A DNA stretch of 6,973 bases from Candidatus Saccharimonadota bacterium (GCA_030536095.1 JAUNQQ010000041.1:1-6973), one strand, 5' to 3'; numbered from the stretch's first letter, positions 1-6,457 are shown. Made by a program: numbers and translations. The notes: generated by a model not told the origin, from the sequence alone.

Positions 1-1583
1 CCAGAATCCCCACTCCCCACGCTAAAATCCGCCACTCCCGGATTAGCTCCGATTTCCCACGGCTGTTTCAGCTCCGCCTCCGTCATCGTCTGCTCTACCG
101 CTTTCGGCCGCTCAATCTTCCTCATCGGCTCAACTTGTCCCTCCGCCGCAGCGCTCACCTCGCCAACATTCTCCGCCCCCGCAACCCCACTTACCATCTC
201 CGCATCAAACCCCGGCGCATCTTCCACTCCCGCCGTCGCCGTATAATCCATCACTGGCACATCCGCCCCCAAACCATTCCCAGTCGCCGAACCAACTTCC
301 GCCGCCGCCACCGCCGCCGGATTTTCCTCCAACTCCTTATCCATCATCGCCTCGTAATCCTTCGTCCGCCACGCCTGTGGCTGCACCTCAACATAATCAT
401 CCAAATCCGCCCCCGGATAAATTCCCGTATTCCGAATTTTTTCCGCCGATTTCGCTGCCCCTTCCCCAAGCACATCCTCCACCCGATGCTCAACCACTGG
501 CTCTTCTTTCGGCTTCATCATCTCATCAATTTTCTCTCTCGCTAAATTTTCCGCCTTCTCCGTATTCATCTTCTCTGCCAACTTATCCAACTCTTTAATT
601 TCCTCTTCCGGAATTTTCACCTTCTTCTCACCATTCGCCCCGTCAACTTTCTTCTCGACCTCCATTTTCTCAATCTTCTCCACCTTAGCCTCTTCATTCA
701 AAGCATTAGCAACGCCACTCGCCACGCCAGAATTCACCCCCCCGCCATCTTCAGTACCACTCACAACCCCAGACTCGGTCTCTAGTGCCCCCATTTTCTT
801 CCCCTTCTCAATCTCCGCCATAATCTCCGCCGGATTCGCCCCCACCTGCATCAATTTCTGCGCCACTCCCATCGTCTCCGGCGTCGTCTTCTGATTCATA
901 AATTTCTCCGTCATAACCACAATCCCCGCAAGAAACGCATTTGCCGCCTCTTTCCGAATTTTCGCCTCCGGCATTTTCTCCATCATCCCCGCCACCATTT
1001 CCGCCACCGAACTTGCCGCCTTATTTACCCACACACTCCCCTTCGTCCGCTCAACTTCCCCCGTCGCAATCTGTACAGTTTCCGCCTTATTCAAAATCTG
1101 CTCAATTCCCTCTCGCGAAAGTTCCGCTACCTTCTGAATATTCAGCTCTACCACTAAATCCACCACTGCTTCCCCATAAGAAAAGCTCAAGTCATTCTCT
1201 GTAATCTTTTTCCGATACGGCGAAATAAAAATCTTCACCTCATCCCCCACCACATCATATCGTAAATGATCCGCCATTACCTGCTTAAAACTCACCACAA
1301 AATCCTGAAGCACCTCCGTATTTTTCGCAAAACTTTTCTCCGGCTCCAAAAATCTAATCTCCCCCGGAATTTCCCCACTATAAAGTATCGTCGCCCTCTT
1401 CCCCATTCCATCTAATATCATTTCCATCCCAATCGCCGCCGCCATTTCATCCACACTCGGTTTTTTCTTCATTAAAATCAAAATACTATTCGCCGCCTGA
1501 ATTTTCTCAACTATTTCTTTTTCTCCCCCAGCTTTCACCGTATTCATCTCCGGCATTTTCCCATCTCCATTATTTCCTCCCAT
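1..1583 (-). CDS. Degenerate DHH-family phosphoesterase-like protein with long low-complexity tail (3' end outside window)
   Basis: About 527 codons are open from the ATG at 1583-1581 to the left edge with no stop. Residues ~24-255 follow the DHH family layout: a Rossmann-like start (SILILMKKKPSVDEMAAAIG, 33-52), a segment ending VDLVVELNI (141-149), an ASSVAE motif (190-195, family ASSTAE), and AGIVVMTEKF followed by TTPETM and GAN (219-250, family GIxxDTgxF, nTtprtl, GA). DHH proteins are metal-dependent nanoRNases, pAp phosphatases or c-di-AMP hydrolases. Here the metal ligands are mostly gone: the DHH triplet aligns with Ala173-Thr174-Gly175, the DTgxF Asp is Met224, and the motif II Asp is Asn148. 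Only Asp45 remains, so catalysis looks unlikely. From ~255 onward the chain is rich in Glu, Lys, Ala and Val and probably disordered; no DHHA1 domain is visible. Codon 10 is an alternative start, preceded by GGAG. A purine-rich GGGGAG lies 11 nt before the chosen ATG. Confidence 0.82.
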   Translation of the reverse strand, partial: MGGNNGDGKMPEMNTVKAGGEKEIVEKIQAANSILILMKKKPSVDEMAAAIGMEMILDGMGKRATILYSGEIPGEIRFLEPEKSFAKNTEVLQDFVVSFKQVMADHLRYDVVGDEVKIFISPYRKKITENDLSFSYGEAVVDLVVELNIQKVAELSREGIEQILNKAETVQIATGEVERTKGSVWVNKAASSVAEMVAGMMEKMPEAKIRKEAANAFLAGIVVMTEKFMNQKTTPETMGVAQKLMQVGANPAEIMAEIEKGKKMGALETESGVVSGTEDGGGVNSGVASGVANALNEEAKVEKIEKMEVEKKVDGANGEKKVKIPEEEIKELDKLAEKMNTEKAENLAREKIDEMMKPKEEPVVEHRVEDVLGEGAAKSAEKIRNTGIYPGADLDDYVEVQPQAWRTKDYEAMMDKELEENPAAVAAAEVGSATGNGLGADVPVMDYTATAGVEDAPGFDAEMVSGVAGAENVGEVSAAAEGQVEPMRKIERPKAVEQTMTEAELKQPWEIGANPGVADFSVGSGDS

Positions 1584-1628
1584 TATACACTTTTCTCCCC
1601 TCTTTTTCAACCGCAAAACCACAAATTT

Positions 1629-1657
1629 ATTGTATTTTTTACAACGCATTTTTTCAA
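1629..1657 (-). promoter_or_regulatory. Promoter of the DHH-like gene
   Basis: On the minus strand, TTGAAA (1657-1652) and TACAAT (1634-1629) are separated by exactly 17 nt, each differing from the sigma70 consensus at one position. The predicted start near 1622 leaves a ~40-nt leader before the ATG at 1583. Confidence 0.62.
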
Positions 1658-1669
1658 GCTTTTTACCTC

Positions 1670-1679
1670 ACGCGCGCGT
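1670..1679. repeat. ACGCGCGCGT palindrome between divergent promoters
   Basis: A perfect 10-bp self-complementary tract made of four CG dinucleotides stands out in AT-rich intergenic DNA. It lies between the minus-strand DHH-like promoter and the plus-strand promoter at 1731-1760. It could be an operator or a Z-DNA-prone site, but nothing in the sequence decides this. Confidence 0.4.
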
Positions 1680-1730
1680 ATCATATTTTCCAAAATCATA
1701 CAACCCAAGAGTTTCACCTTTCGCTTATGC

Positions 1731-1760
1731 TTGCCTTCTTTCTCCTCACTATGCTACACT
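1731..1760 (+). promoter_or_regulatory. Promoter for the candidate structured RNA
   Basis: TTGCCT (1731-1736) and TACACT (1755-1760) are spaced by 18 nt, and TGC directly before TACACT makes an extended -10. Transcription would begin near 1766-1769, which coincides with the first base of the 10-bp closing helix of the downstream fold. Confidence 0.5.
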
Positions 1761-1766
1761 TTAGCT

Positions 1767-1942
1767 ACAGGGTTGGGAGCAACAGTTTTAGCCGATTTAG
1801 TCTCATATTATAACTCGGTGACCTCCACTCTTATAATAACAAATCTCTTAAAAATTTAATGCTACTCTTAGAATCTTAACGACACAATATTCTAATCTTC
1901 TTAAGCATTCTAAATCTCTCAATCTAAACCTGTCCCAACCCT
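1767..1942 (+). ncRNA. Candidate structured small RNA, family not recognised
   Basis: No protein is encoded here. The ends pair perfectly: AGGGTTGGGA (1769-1778) with TCCCAACCCT (1933-1942). The stem continues inward with 1783-1785/1930-1932, 1787-1791/1924-1928 and 1794-1800/1910-1916 (7 bp). It then opens into two hairpins: 1806-1813/1831-1838 (8 bp, capped by GGTG/CACT pairing), and 1858-1863/1904-1909 extended by 1868-1874/1889-1895 (7 bp). All helices are nested and mutually compatible, forming a three-way junction of ~176 nt. A promoter ends just upstream. I see no signature of tmRNA, RNase P RNA, SRP RNA or tRNA. The size is similar to 6S RNA, but a branched fold is not the 6S layout. 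No clear intrinsic terminator follows, so the 3' end is uncertain and read-through into rpsT is possible. AT-rich DNA pairs easily; the GC-rich closing helix is the strongest part. Confidence 0.4.
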
Positions 1943-1970
1943 CGCTCTTTCCACCAATCTAATTTTCCTC

Positions 1971-1999
1971 TTTACATTTTCAATTTTTTGGTGTATAAT
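1971..1999 (+). promoter_or_regulatory. rpsT promoter
   Basis: TTTACA (1971-1976) and a perfect TATAAT (1994-1999) are separated by 17 nt, a near-consensus sigma70 promoter as expected for a ribosomal protein gene. Transcription should start near 2006, giving a ~37-nt AT-rich leader that contains the palindrome TTAATATTAA (2015-2024). Confidence 0.8.
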
Positions 2000-2042
2000 A
2001 CCCCTCAGTTATAGTTAATATTAATCTAATTTAGGAATTTAC

Positions 2043-2291
2043 ATGCCGATTATTAAATCCGCCAAGAAGGCCGCTCGTCAGAGCATCAAACGCAAAGCTG
2101 CAAATCAGCAGATCAAAAAATCCATTAAGTCAGCCCTTCGCGACTTTAAAACTAATCCAACTCCCGAAAATATGCGCCGTGTTCAGTCAGAATACGACAA
2201 GGCCGCAAAAAAGGGTCTCCTAAAGAAAAACACCGCTTCCCGCCAAAAATCCGCTCTTGTCCGTCTTTCTAAGGCGCTTGCGTCTAAATAA
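2043..2291 (+). CDS. rpsT: 30S ribosomal protein S20
   Basis: This 82-residue, highly basic protein binds 16S rRNA and helps assemble the small subunit. The N-terminal MPIIKSAKKAARQ, the middle N-QQIKKSIKSALR helix, and the C-terminal block YDKAAKKGLLKKN followed by ASRQKSAL (residues 51-72) match the S20 pattern D-aa-KG-hkN-aaRkKS-L. Length is normal for the family (about 82-90). AGGA at 2033-2036 sits 6 nt before the ATG, fixing the start. It has its own strong promoter and an intrinsic terminator right after the stop, so it is probably transcribed alone, or together with the candidate RNA upstream if that reads through. It converges on holA; in many Firmicutes holA and rpsT are neighbours in the same direction, which supports both names. 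Confidence 0.97.
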   Translation: MPIIKSAKKAARQSIKRKAANQQIKKSIKSALRDFKTNPTPENMRRVQSEYDKAAKKGLLKKNTASRQKSALVRLSKALASK

Positions 2292-2305
2292 TTTTTCTTA
2301 ATAAG

Positions 2306-2337
2306 ATTACTAGGATTTTTACTCCTAGTAATTTTTT
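2306..2337 (+). terminator. Intrinsic terminator of rpsT
   Basis: ATTACTAGGA (2306-2315) pairs perfectly with TCCTAGTAAT (2323-2332) across a 7-nt loop, followed by TTTTT (2333-2337). The T tract runs into the holA stop codon at 2338-2336. On the minus strand the same stem is followed by a mixed A/T stretch rather than a clean U run, so it is weaker in that direction but may also serve holA. Confidence 0.85.
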
Positions 2338-2956
2338 ATAAATCCTTCATCCGCAGTAAAAACCCCTCAATTAATACCCATTCGTCAATTTCCGACGACT
2401 TCATCTCCATGTCGAGTTCAGCCAACGCCTTCAGTCTTTTTTTCTCCATTACCCCACTCCGAAACTGATAGTCTTTTATCGCCTGACTCGCCATCAGCCC
2501 AAAAAACATAAACGGATCATTATCTCCCCGAATCTCCTCCAACATCTTCACTGCCTTCTCCCCATCACAAATCGCCGTCTTATAAACATCGAACACCCGA
2601 TTATCTCTCTTCGCTACCATTTCAATTTTTTTCGCAGAAACATTTTTCATCTTCACAAAATCCCGATACGTTTTCTTCCGCGAAACCGTCGTTTCCCAAA
2701 TCACAATCGTATTCTTCGTTTCTCCCGCATATTTCCCCAAAATCTCATATGCATCTATTCCCACCTCACTCTTCCCCGTTAAGTCTTTCACCAAAATCTT
2801 CCGCTCATCTGTAAAAATCGTCGTCCCCCTACAAATATTCATTAAATCCTCCCCTTTCAACTCACTCCCCTCAAATACCTCATACTCCTTCCCCAAAATT
2901 TTCTCCACCTCCTTCTGGATTTTCATTCGGTCATTTCCCGTAAAAACATAAATCAT
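2336..2956 (-). CDS. holA: DNA polymerase III delta subunit (clamp loader), short form
   Basis: Delta opens the beta sliding clamp during its loading onto DNA. The 206-residue product begins MIYVFTGNDRMKIQKEVEKI, like the delta N-terminal domain (fold start and first helix). Residues 45-59 (TTIFTDERKILVKDL) fit the family segment 'lFgdkrlviikn'. The C-terminal half (134-206) carries the all-alpha collar pattern: KAVKMLEEI, FMFFGLMASQAIKDY, then LAELDMEMKSSEIDEW with a final VLIEGFLLRM helix. Typical delta proteins are ~330-350 aa, so the middle is strongly reduced, most likely the lid (domain II). The start overlaps the mutM stop as ATGA, and GGAGAG lies 5 nt upstream, so translation is probably coupled to mutM. 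The rpsT neighbour supports the name. I see no nucleotide-binding motif, as expected for delta. Confidence 0.78.
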   Translation of the reverse strand: MIYVFTGNDRMKIQKEVEKILGKEYEVFEGSELKGEDLMNICRGTTIFTDERKILVKDLTGKSEVGIDAYEILGKYAGETKNTIVIWETTVSRKKTYRDFVKMKNVSAKKIEMVAKRDNRVFDVYKTAICDGEKAVKMLEEIRGDNDPFMFFGLMASQAIKDYQFRSGVMEKKRLKALAELDMEMKSSEIDEWVLIEGFLLRMKDL

Positions 2957-3876
2957 CGCATCTCTCCATGCTCACCGCTTTCACCTCGCTGGAAAATTCC
3001 TTCGGAATTTTCCAGCTCCATCTTTTTCTCCTGACATTTCGGACAAAAATGCGTCCCCCTTCCTGCTATCCGAATTTTCAAAATCTCCTCCCCACACCTC
3101 GGACAACTCTCACCTTCCCTCCGAAACACATTCGCAAATAGCTTAAGGTAATCCCCCCTCGTTCCATCCGCCTTCACATAATTTTTCATTGTTGATCCAC
3201 CACTTTCTATTGACTTATCCATCACCTCCCGAATCGCCAAAAGTAGTTTCTCTGCCTCCGAAAAACTCACATTCCCCGCTTTTTCTCCCGGATAAATCCC
3301 GGACAAAAACAAACTCTCATCCGCATAAATATTTCCCACTCCTGCAATAATTTTTTGATCAAGAATCACCGCCTTAATCGGCGCCGCCTGGTGTCTCTGT
3401 AGCTTTTTATAAAAATCCTCCGCTGAAATATTCCACGGCTCCGGCCCTAGCTTCCGAATAAACTCATCCTCCATAACTTCCGCCGTCGGAATCACTTTAC
3501 AAAACCCAAATTTCCGCTGATCATTAAAAAACATTTTACCCTCGTCTAATACAAAAATTACTCTCGTCTGCTTATTCGGTAGTTCATCCACAAAGCCCTC
3601 ACTCGGATGCCCGCCCGCAAATTCCCCATGAAAACCTCCCCGTATAACTATCTGTCCCGTCATTCTCAAATGAATCATCATCGAAATCCCCTCCGAAAAA
3701 TCCAAAACTAGCACCTTCCCAAACCTCCTCACCCCAATAATTTCCTTCCCTACTAAAACTTGTTCAGGTCCAATAAAATTTTTACTCGACAAAACCTCCA
3801 CCCTCCGAACTTTCCGTCCAATAATTCTCTCACTAAGCCCCCTCCGAATCACTTCAACTTCTGGCAATTCTGGCAT
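2953..3876 (-). CDS. mutM: Formamidopyrimidine-DNA glycosylase (Fpg/MutM)
   Basis: This base-excision repair enzyme removes 8-oxoguanine and FaPy lesions and cuts the abasic site by beta/delta elimination. The chain starts MPELPEVE, giving the catalytic Pro2 (N-terminal after Met removal) and Glu3. Lys54 in RRFGK is the conserved lysine. Met72 (HLRMTG), Arg121 and Phe123 (DQRKFG) form the void-filling triad. DQKIIAGVGNIYADE (173-187) is the helix-two-turns-helix with Asn182. The C-terminal zinc finger is CX2C-X16-CX2C (Cys258, 261, 278, 281), with Arg273 in its loop. Length is 307 aa, a little long because of a ~26-residue hydrophilic tail after the zinc finger; part of that tail is encoded by a perfect 13-bp inverted repeat. 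The start is fixed by the required MPELPE end; AAGG and AGGG lie just upstream. It is first in a two-gene unit with holA, sharing ATGA. Confidence 0.97.
   Translation of the reverse strand: MPELPEVEVIRRGLSERIIGRKVRRVEVLSSKNFIGPEQVLVGKEIIGVRRFGKVLVLDFSEGISMMIHLRMTGQIVIRGGFHGEFAGGHPSEGFVDELPNKQTRVIFVLDEGKMFFNDQRKFGFCKVIPTAEVMEDEFIRKLGPEPWNISAEDFYKKLQRHQAAPIKAVILDQKIIAGVGNIYADESLFLSGIYPGEKAGNVSFSEAEKLLLAIREVMDKSIESGGSTMKNYVKADGTRGDYLKLFANVFRREGESCPRCGEEILKIRIAGRGTHFCPKCQEKKMELENSEGIFQRGESGEHGEMR
2988..3016 (-). repeat. Perfect 13-bp hairpin inside the 3' end of mutM
   Basis: GCTGGAAAATTCC (2988-3000) and GGAATTTTCCAGC (3004-3016) are exact inverted copies separated by 3 nt. In the mutM/holA transcript this forms a stable stem covering codons Leu288-Gln296, ending ~31 nt before the holA ATG. 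There is no following U tract, so it is not a standard terminator. Confidence 0.75.
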
Positions 3877-3902
3877 TTCCTTTTCCCTATTTATCTCTTA
3901 AG

Positions 3903-3930
3903 AGTATATCATATTTCCCCTAAACCTCAA
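3903..3930 (-). promoter_or_regulatory. Promoter of the mutM-holA unit
   Basis: On the minus strand, TTGAGG (3930-3925) and TATACT (3908-3903) are spaced by 16 nt, and TGA before TATACT gives an extended -10. The expected start near 3896 leaves only ~20 nt of leader before the mutM ATG. Confidence 0.65.
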
Positions 3931-3942
3931 AACATTTTCACC

Positions 3943-3971
3943 TTGCTTTTCCATAACTCCTCTGATATAAT
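3943..3971 (+). promoter_or_regulatory. Promoter of the ABC transporter gene
   Basis: TTGCTT (3943-3948) and TATAAT (3966-3971) are separated by 17 nt, with TGA forming an extended -10. The leader would be ~20 nt. AGGAG (3989-3993) lies 5 nt before the ATG at 3999, a good ribosome binding site. Confidence 0.75.
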
Positions 3972-3998
3972 GAACTTAATTTACAATTAGGAGAAATT

Positions 3999-6440
3999 AT
4001 GCTAGAGATTAAAAAAATCCGCAAGGTTTATGAAACCGGCGATCTAAAACAAGTTGCCCTAAATGACGTCTCAATAAACTTTCGTAAAAATGAATTCGTC
4101 TCTATTCTCGGCCCTTCCGGCTCCGGAAAGACCACCCTCTTAAACGCCATCGGCGGTCTCGATACTTATGATTCTGGCGATTTAATTATAAACGGTGTCA
4201 GCACAAAAGATTTCTCCGACCATGACTGGGATAATTACCGTAACCATCGTATCGGTTTCGTTTTTCAGAGTTATAATCTCATTCTGCATCAGTCTATTCT
4301 AAAAAACGTTGAACTTGCCCTTGCTCTCTCAGGAGTAAGTAAGTCCGAACGAACTTCTCGTGCTAAAAAAGCTCTTACCTCCGTCGGTCTTGGTGACCAC
4401 ATTAATAAAAAACCAACCGAACTTTCCGGTGGCCAGATGCAACGTGTCGCCATTGCTCGTGCTCTCGTCAATAACCCTGAGATTCTTCTTGCTGACGAGC
4501 CAACTGGTGCTCTTGACTCTAAAACTAGCGAACAGATTATGAAACTCTTGGAGAGCGTCTCAAAAGATCGTCTCGTTATTATGGTTACACATAACCCCGA
4601 TCTCGCTAAACGCTTCTCTACTCGAATTATTACCCTAAAAGACGGCGTCCTCGAAGATGACTCCAATCCTTACTCCGAAGTAGTCGAAAAGTCCGAACAA
4701 TCTGAATCTCCAAAAAAGGAAAAATCCTCGATGTCTCTCCTGACTGCTCTTTCCCTCTCCTTTAATAATCTCACTACAAAACTCGGCCGCACTCTTCTCA
4801 CTGCCTTCGCCGGCTCAATCGGCATTATCGGCATCGCGCTTATCCTTTCTCTTGCTAACGGCATTTCTAATTATGTTGACCAGCTCCAACGTGGCAGTAT
4901 GTCAAACTCCCCTGTCGTCGTCGAAGAAACTACTGTTGACTCCTCCGATAACAGCTCCTTTGAACTACCCAAAAATATCGACTGCCCTTCTGATAAAATC
5001 TGCCTAAAGGATGACGTAACTACGACTGCCTCTCTTCAACGCCTTGCTCATTCAAAAGAAAATAACACCGAAAAACTAAAATCCGCCCTTGATAATAATT
5101 ACGAGAACATAAAAGATTACACTACTAGTATTGAATATCAATACGGTCTCACACTAAATATCTACTCCCCCGACACGACCAACGGCATTACACAGGTCAA
5201 CCCAAGCCCAATAAACGCCGGTGCCGATTTTAGCGACCTAACTTCTCTCTTTACTAGCACGCCAACTTCCTCTGATCTTTTTCAAAAACTCTCCGATGAT
5301 AACGATTCCCTGCTTCAGCTCTATGATATTATCTCTGGACATCTTCCTAACAACAAAAACGAGGCCATTCTCGTTGTCGACCAAGACAATAAACTCCCCG
5401 CCTCCGCAGCTTATGCTCTAAATTATAAAAATCGTGACGAATTATCTAACTACCTCTCCGCCCGTCAACGTGGCGAAGACGCAAAACTTAGCCTCGATGA
5501 TTTCTCTTATGATTCCCTTCTCGGAGCCTCCTATAAGGTCATTCCCAATACCTCTCTCTATAAGAAACAAGGCGACATCTGGCAAAACTTCTCCTCCGAC
5601 CCTGATTATATGCGCAGTCTCATAAAAACCGGTGAAGACTTAACCATTGTCGGTATTATGAAAACAAAAGGTGGCCTAGTTTCAGCAAATAGTGGTTTCG
5701 TCGGTTATCGCAGCGCTCTCGCTGAATCCATTATAAAGACCAATAATTCCACCTCAATTGCCCAGGAGCAAATCGCCAATAAAGACACAGATATCCTAAC
5801 GGGTACTCCTTTTGACGGCACTGATTCTTCTTATAAAAATAATCTCCAAATTCTCGGCATTGCTAATCTTGATTCTCCTTCTACAATCAACATTTATCCT
5901 AAAAACTACGATGCAAAGGAGCAGATTCTCGCTATCCTAGATAAATATAACGATACACAGTCTTCCGATTCCGATAAAATCATCTACAGTGATACCGTCG
6001 GTTCCCTAATGGATGCTGCAAAAACCGTTGTTAATATTATTTCCGTCATCCTTGTTGCCCTCGTTGCCATTTCGCTCATCGTTTCCTCTATTATGATTTC
6101 TATCATCACCTACATTTCCGTCCTTGAGCGCACAAAGGAAATCGGTATCCTCCGCGCTATCGGCGCTTCCAAGAAAGACATTACTCGCGTCTTCAATGCT
6201 GAAAATCTTATCGAAGGTCTTGTTGCTGGCACTATCGGTATCGCCGTTACTGCCTCTATCGATGCCGGCGTTTCCACTATTCTCGCCGATCAATACAAGA
6301 TCGATAATCTCCTTTCTCTCCCCCTTGGCGGTTCAACCATTCTCCTTCTTATTAGTATCTTCCTTACAATCCTTGCCGGTGCTATCCCCTCTAAGATGGC
6401 CAGCCATAAAAATCCCGTTGAGTCTCTCCGTAGCGAATAA
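3999..6440 (+). CDS. MacB-type ABC transporter, ATPase fused to FtsX-like permease
   Basis: The 813-residue protein has a LolD/MacB-like ATPase at its N-terminus: Walker A GPSGSGKTT (38-46), Q-loop Gln90, signature LSGGQ (142-146), Walker B ILLADEP (162-168, Glu167) and H-loop His198. A charged linker (~221-246) leads to the permease. TM1 is ~264-289, followed by a ~380-residue extracytoplasmic domain and three C-terminal helices (~678-705, 735-760, 780-803). The FtsX signature ERTKEIGILRAIGAS (708-722) follows TM2. Members are mechanotransmitters: homodimers whose ATP cycle moves the periplasmic or outer domain rather than passing substrate through the membrane. Known roles include export of peptides, antibiotics or lipoproteins; the substrate here cannot be told. 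Cys329 and Cys335 sit close together early in the ectodomain and could form a disulfide. The fused half-transporter needs no partner gene; it appears monocistronic with its own promoter and terminator. Confidence 0.93.
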   Translation: MLEIKKIRKVYETGDLKQVALNDVSINFRKNEFVSILGPSGSGKTTLLNAIGGLDTYDSGDLIINGVSTKDFSDHDWDNYRNHRIGFVFQSYNLILHQSILKNVELALALSGVSKSERTSRAKKALTSVGLGDHINKKPTELSGGQMQRVAIARALVNNPEILLADEPTGALDSKTSEQIMKLLESVSKDRLVIMVTHNPDLAKRFSTRIITLKDGVLEDDSNPYSEVVEKSEQSESPKKEKSSMSLLTALSLSFNNLTTKLGRTLLTAFAGSIGIIGIALILSLANGISNYVDQLQRGSMSNSPVVVEETTVDSSDNSSFELPKNIDCPSDKICLKDDVTTTASLQRLAHSKENNTEKLKSALDNNYENIKDYTTSIEYQYGLTLNIYSPDTTNGITQVNPSPINAGADFSDLTSLFTSTPTSSDLFQKLSDDNDSLLQLYDIISGHLPNNKNEAILVVDQDNKLPASAAYALNYKNRDELSNYLSARQRGEDAKLSLDDFSYDSLLGASYKVIPNTSLYKKQGDIWQNFSSDPDYMRSLIKTGEDLTIVGIMKTKGGLVSANSGFVGYRSALAESIIKTNNSTSIAQEQIANKDTDILTGTPFDGTDSSYKNNLQILGIANLDSPSTINIYPKNYDAKEQILAILDKYNDTQSSDSDKIIYSDTVGSLMDAAKTVVNIISVILVALVAISLIVSSIMISIITYISVLERTKEIGILRAIGASKKDITRVFNAENLIEGLVAGTIGIAVTASIDAGVSTILADQYKIDNLLSLPLGGSTILLLISIFLTILAGAIPSKMASHKNPVESLRSE

Positions 6441-6457
6441 TTCCCCGGCTCTCCTGT

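Noticed and set aside
135..1204. Plus-strand frames at 135-545, 377-598 and 941-1204 giving Arg/His/Pro/Ser-rich products.
   Set aside because: They lie antisense to the long DHH-like frame and show the low-complexity composition expected from reading the opposite strand of Glu/Lys/Ala codons.
1933..1956. CCACCA shortly after the 3' arm of the long stem, suggesting a tRNA- or tmRNA-like 3' end.
   Set aside because: The CCA is 9-11 nt beyond the closing helix, there is no T-arm TTCAA motif before it, and no tmRNA tag frame or tRNA cloverleaf can be drawn.
1763..1961. Minus-strand transcription of the structured intergenic segment from TTGAAA (1983-1978) and TAGATT (1961-1956).
   Set aside because: The boxes and 16-nt spacing are weaker than the plus-strand extended -10 promoter, whose start fits the fold exactly, so the plus orientation was preferred; the minus option is not excluded.
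2953..2955. Possible alternative genetic code (UGA as Gly), as in Gracilibacteria.
   Set aside because: The TGA closes mutM at a sensible length and overlaps the holA ATG in the usual ATGA arrangement; no conserved Gly position calls for UGA reading.
3760..3990. Plus-strand frame across the mutM start and the divergent promoters.
   Set aside because: It is antisense to the conserved MutM N-terminus and covers both promoters; the product has no recognisable feature.
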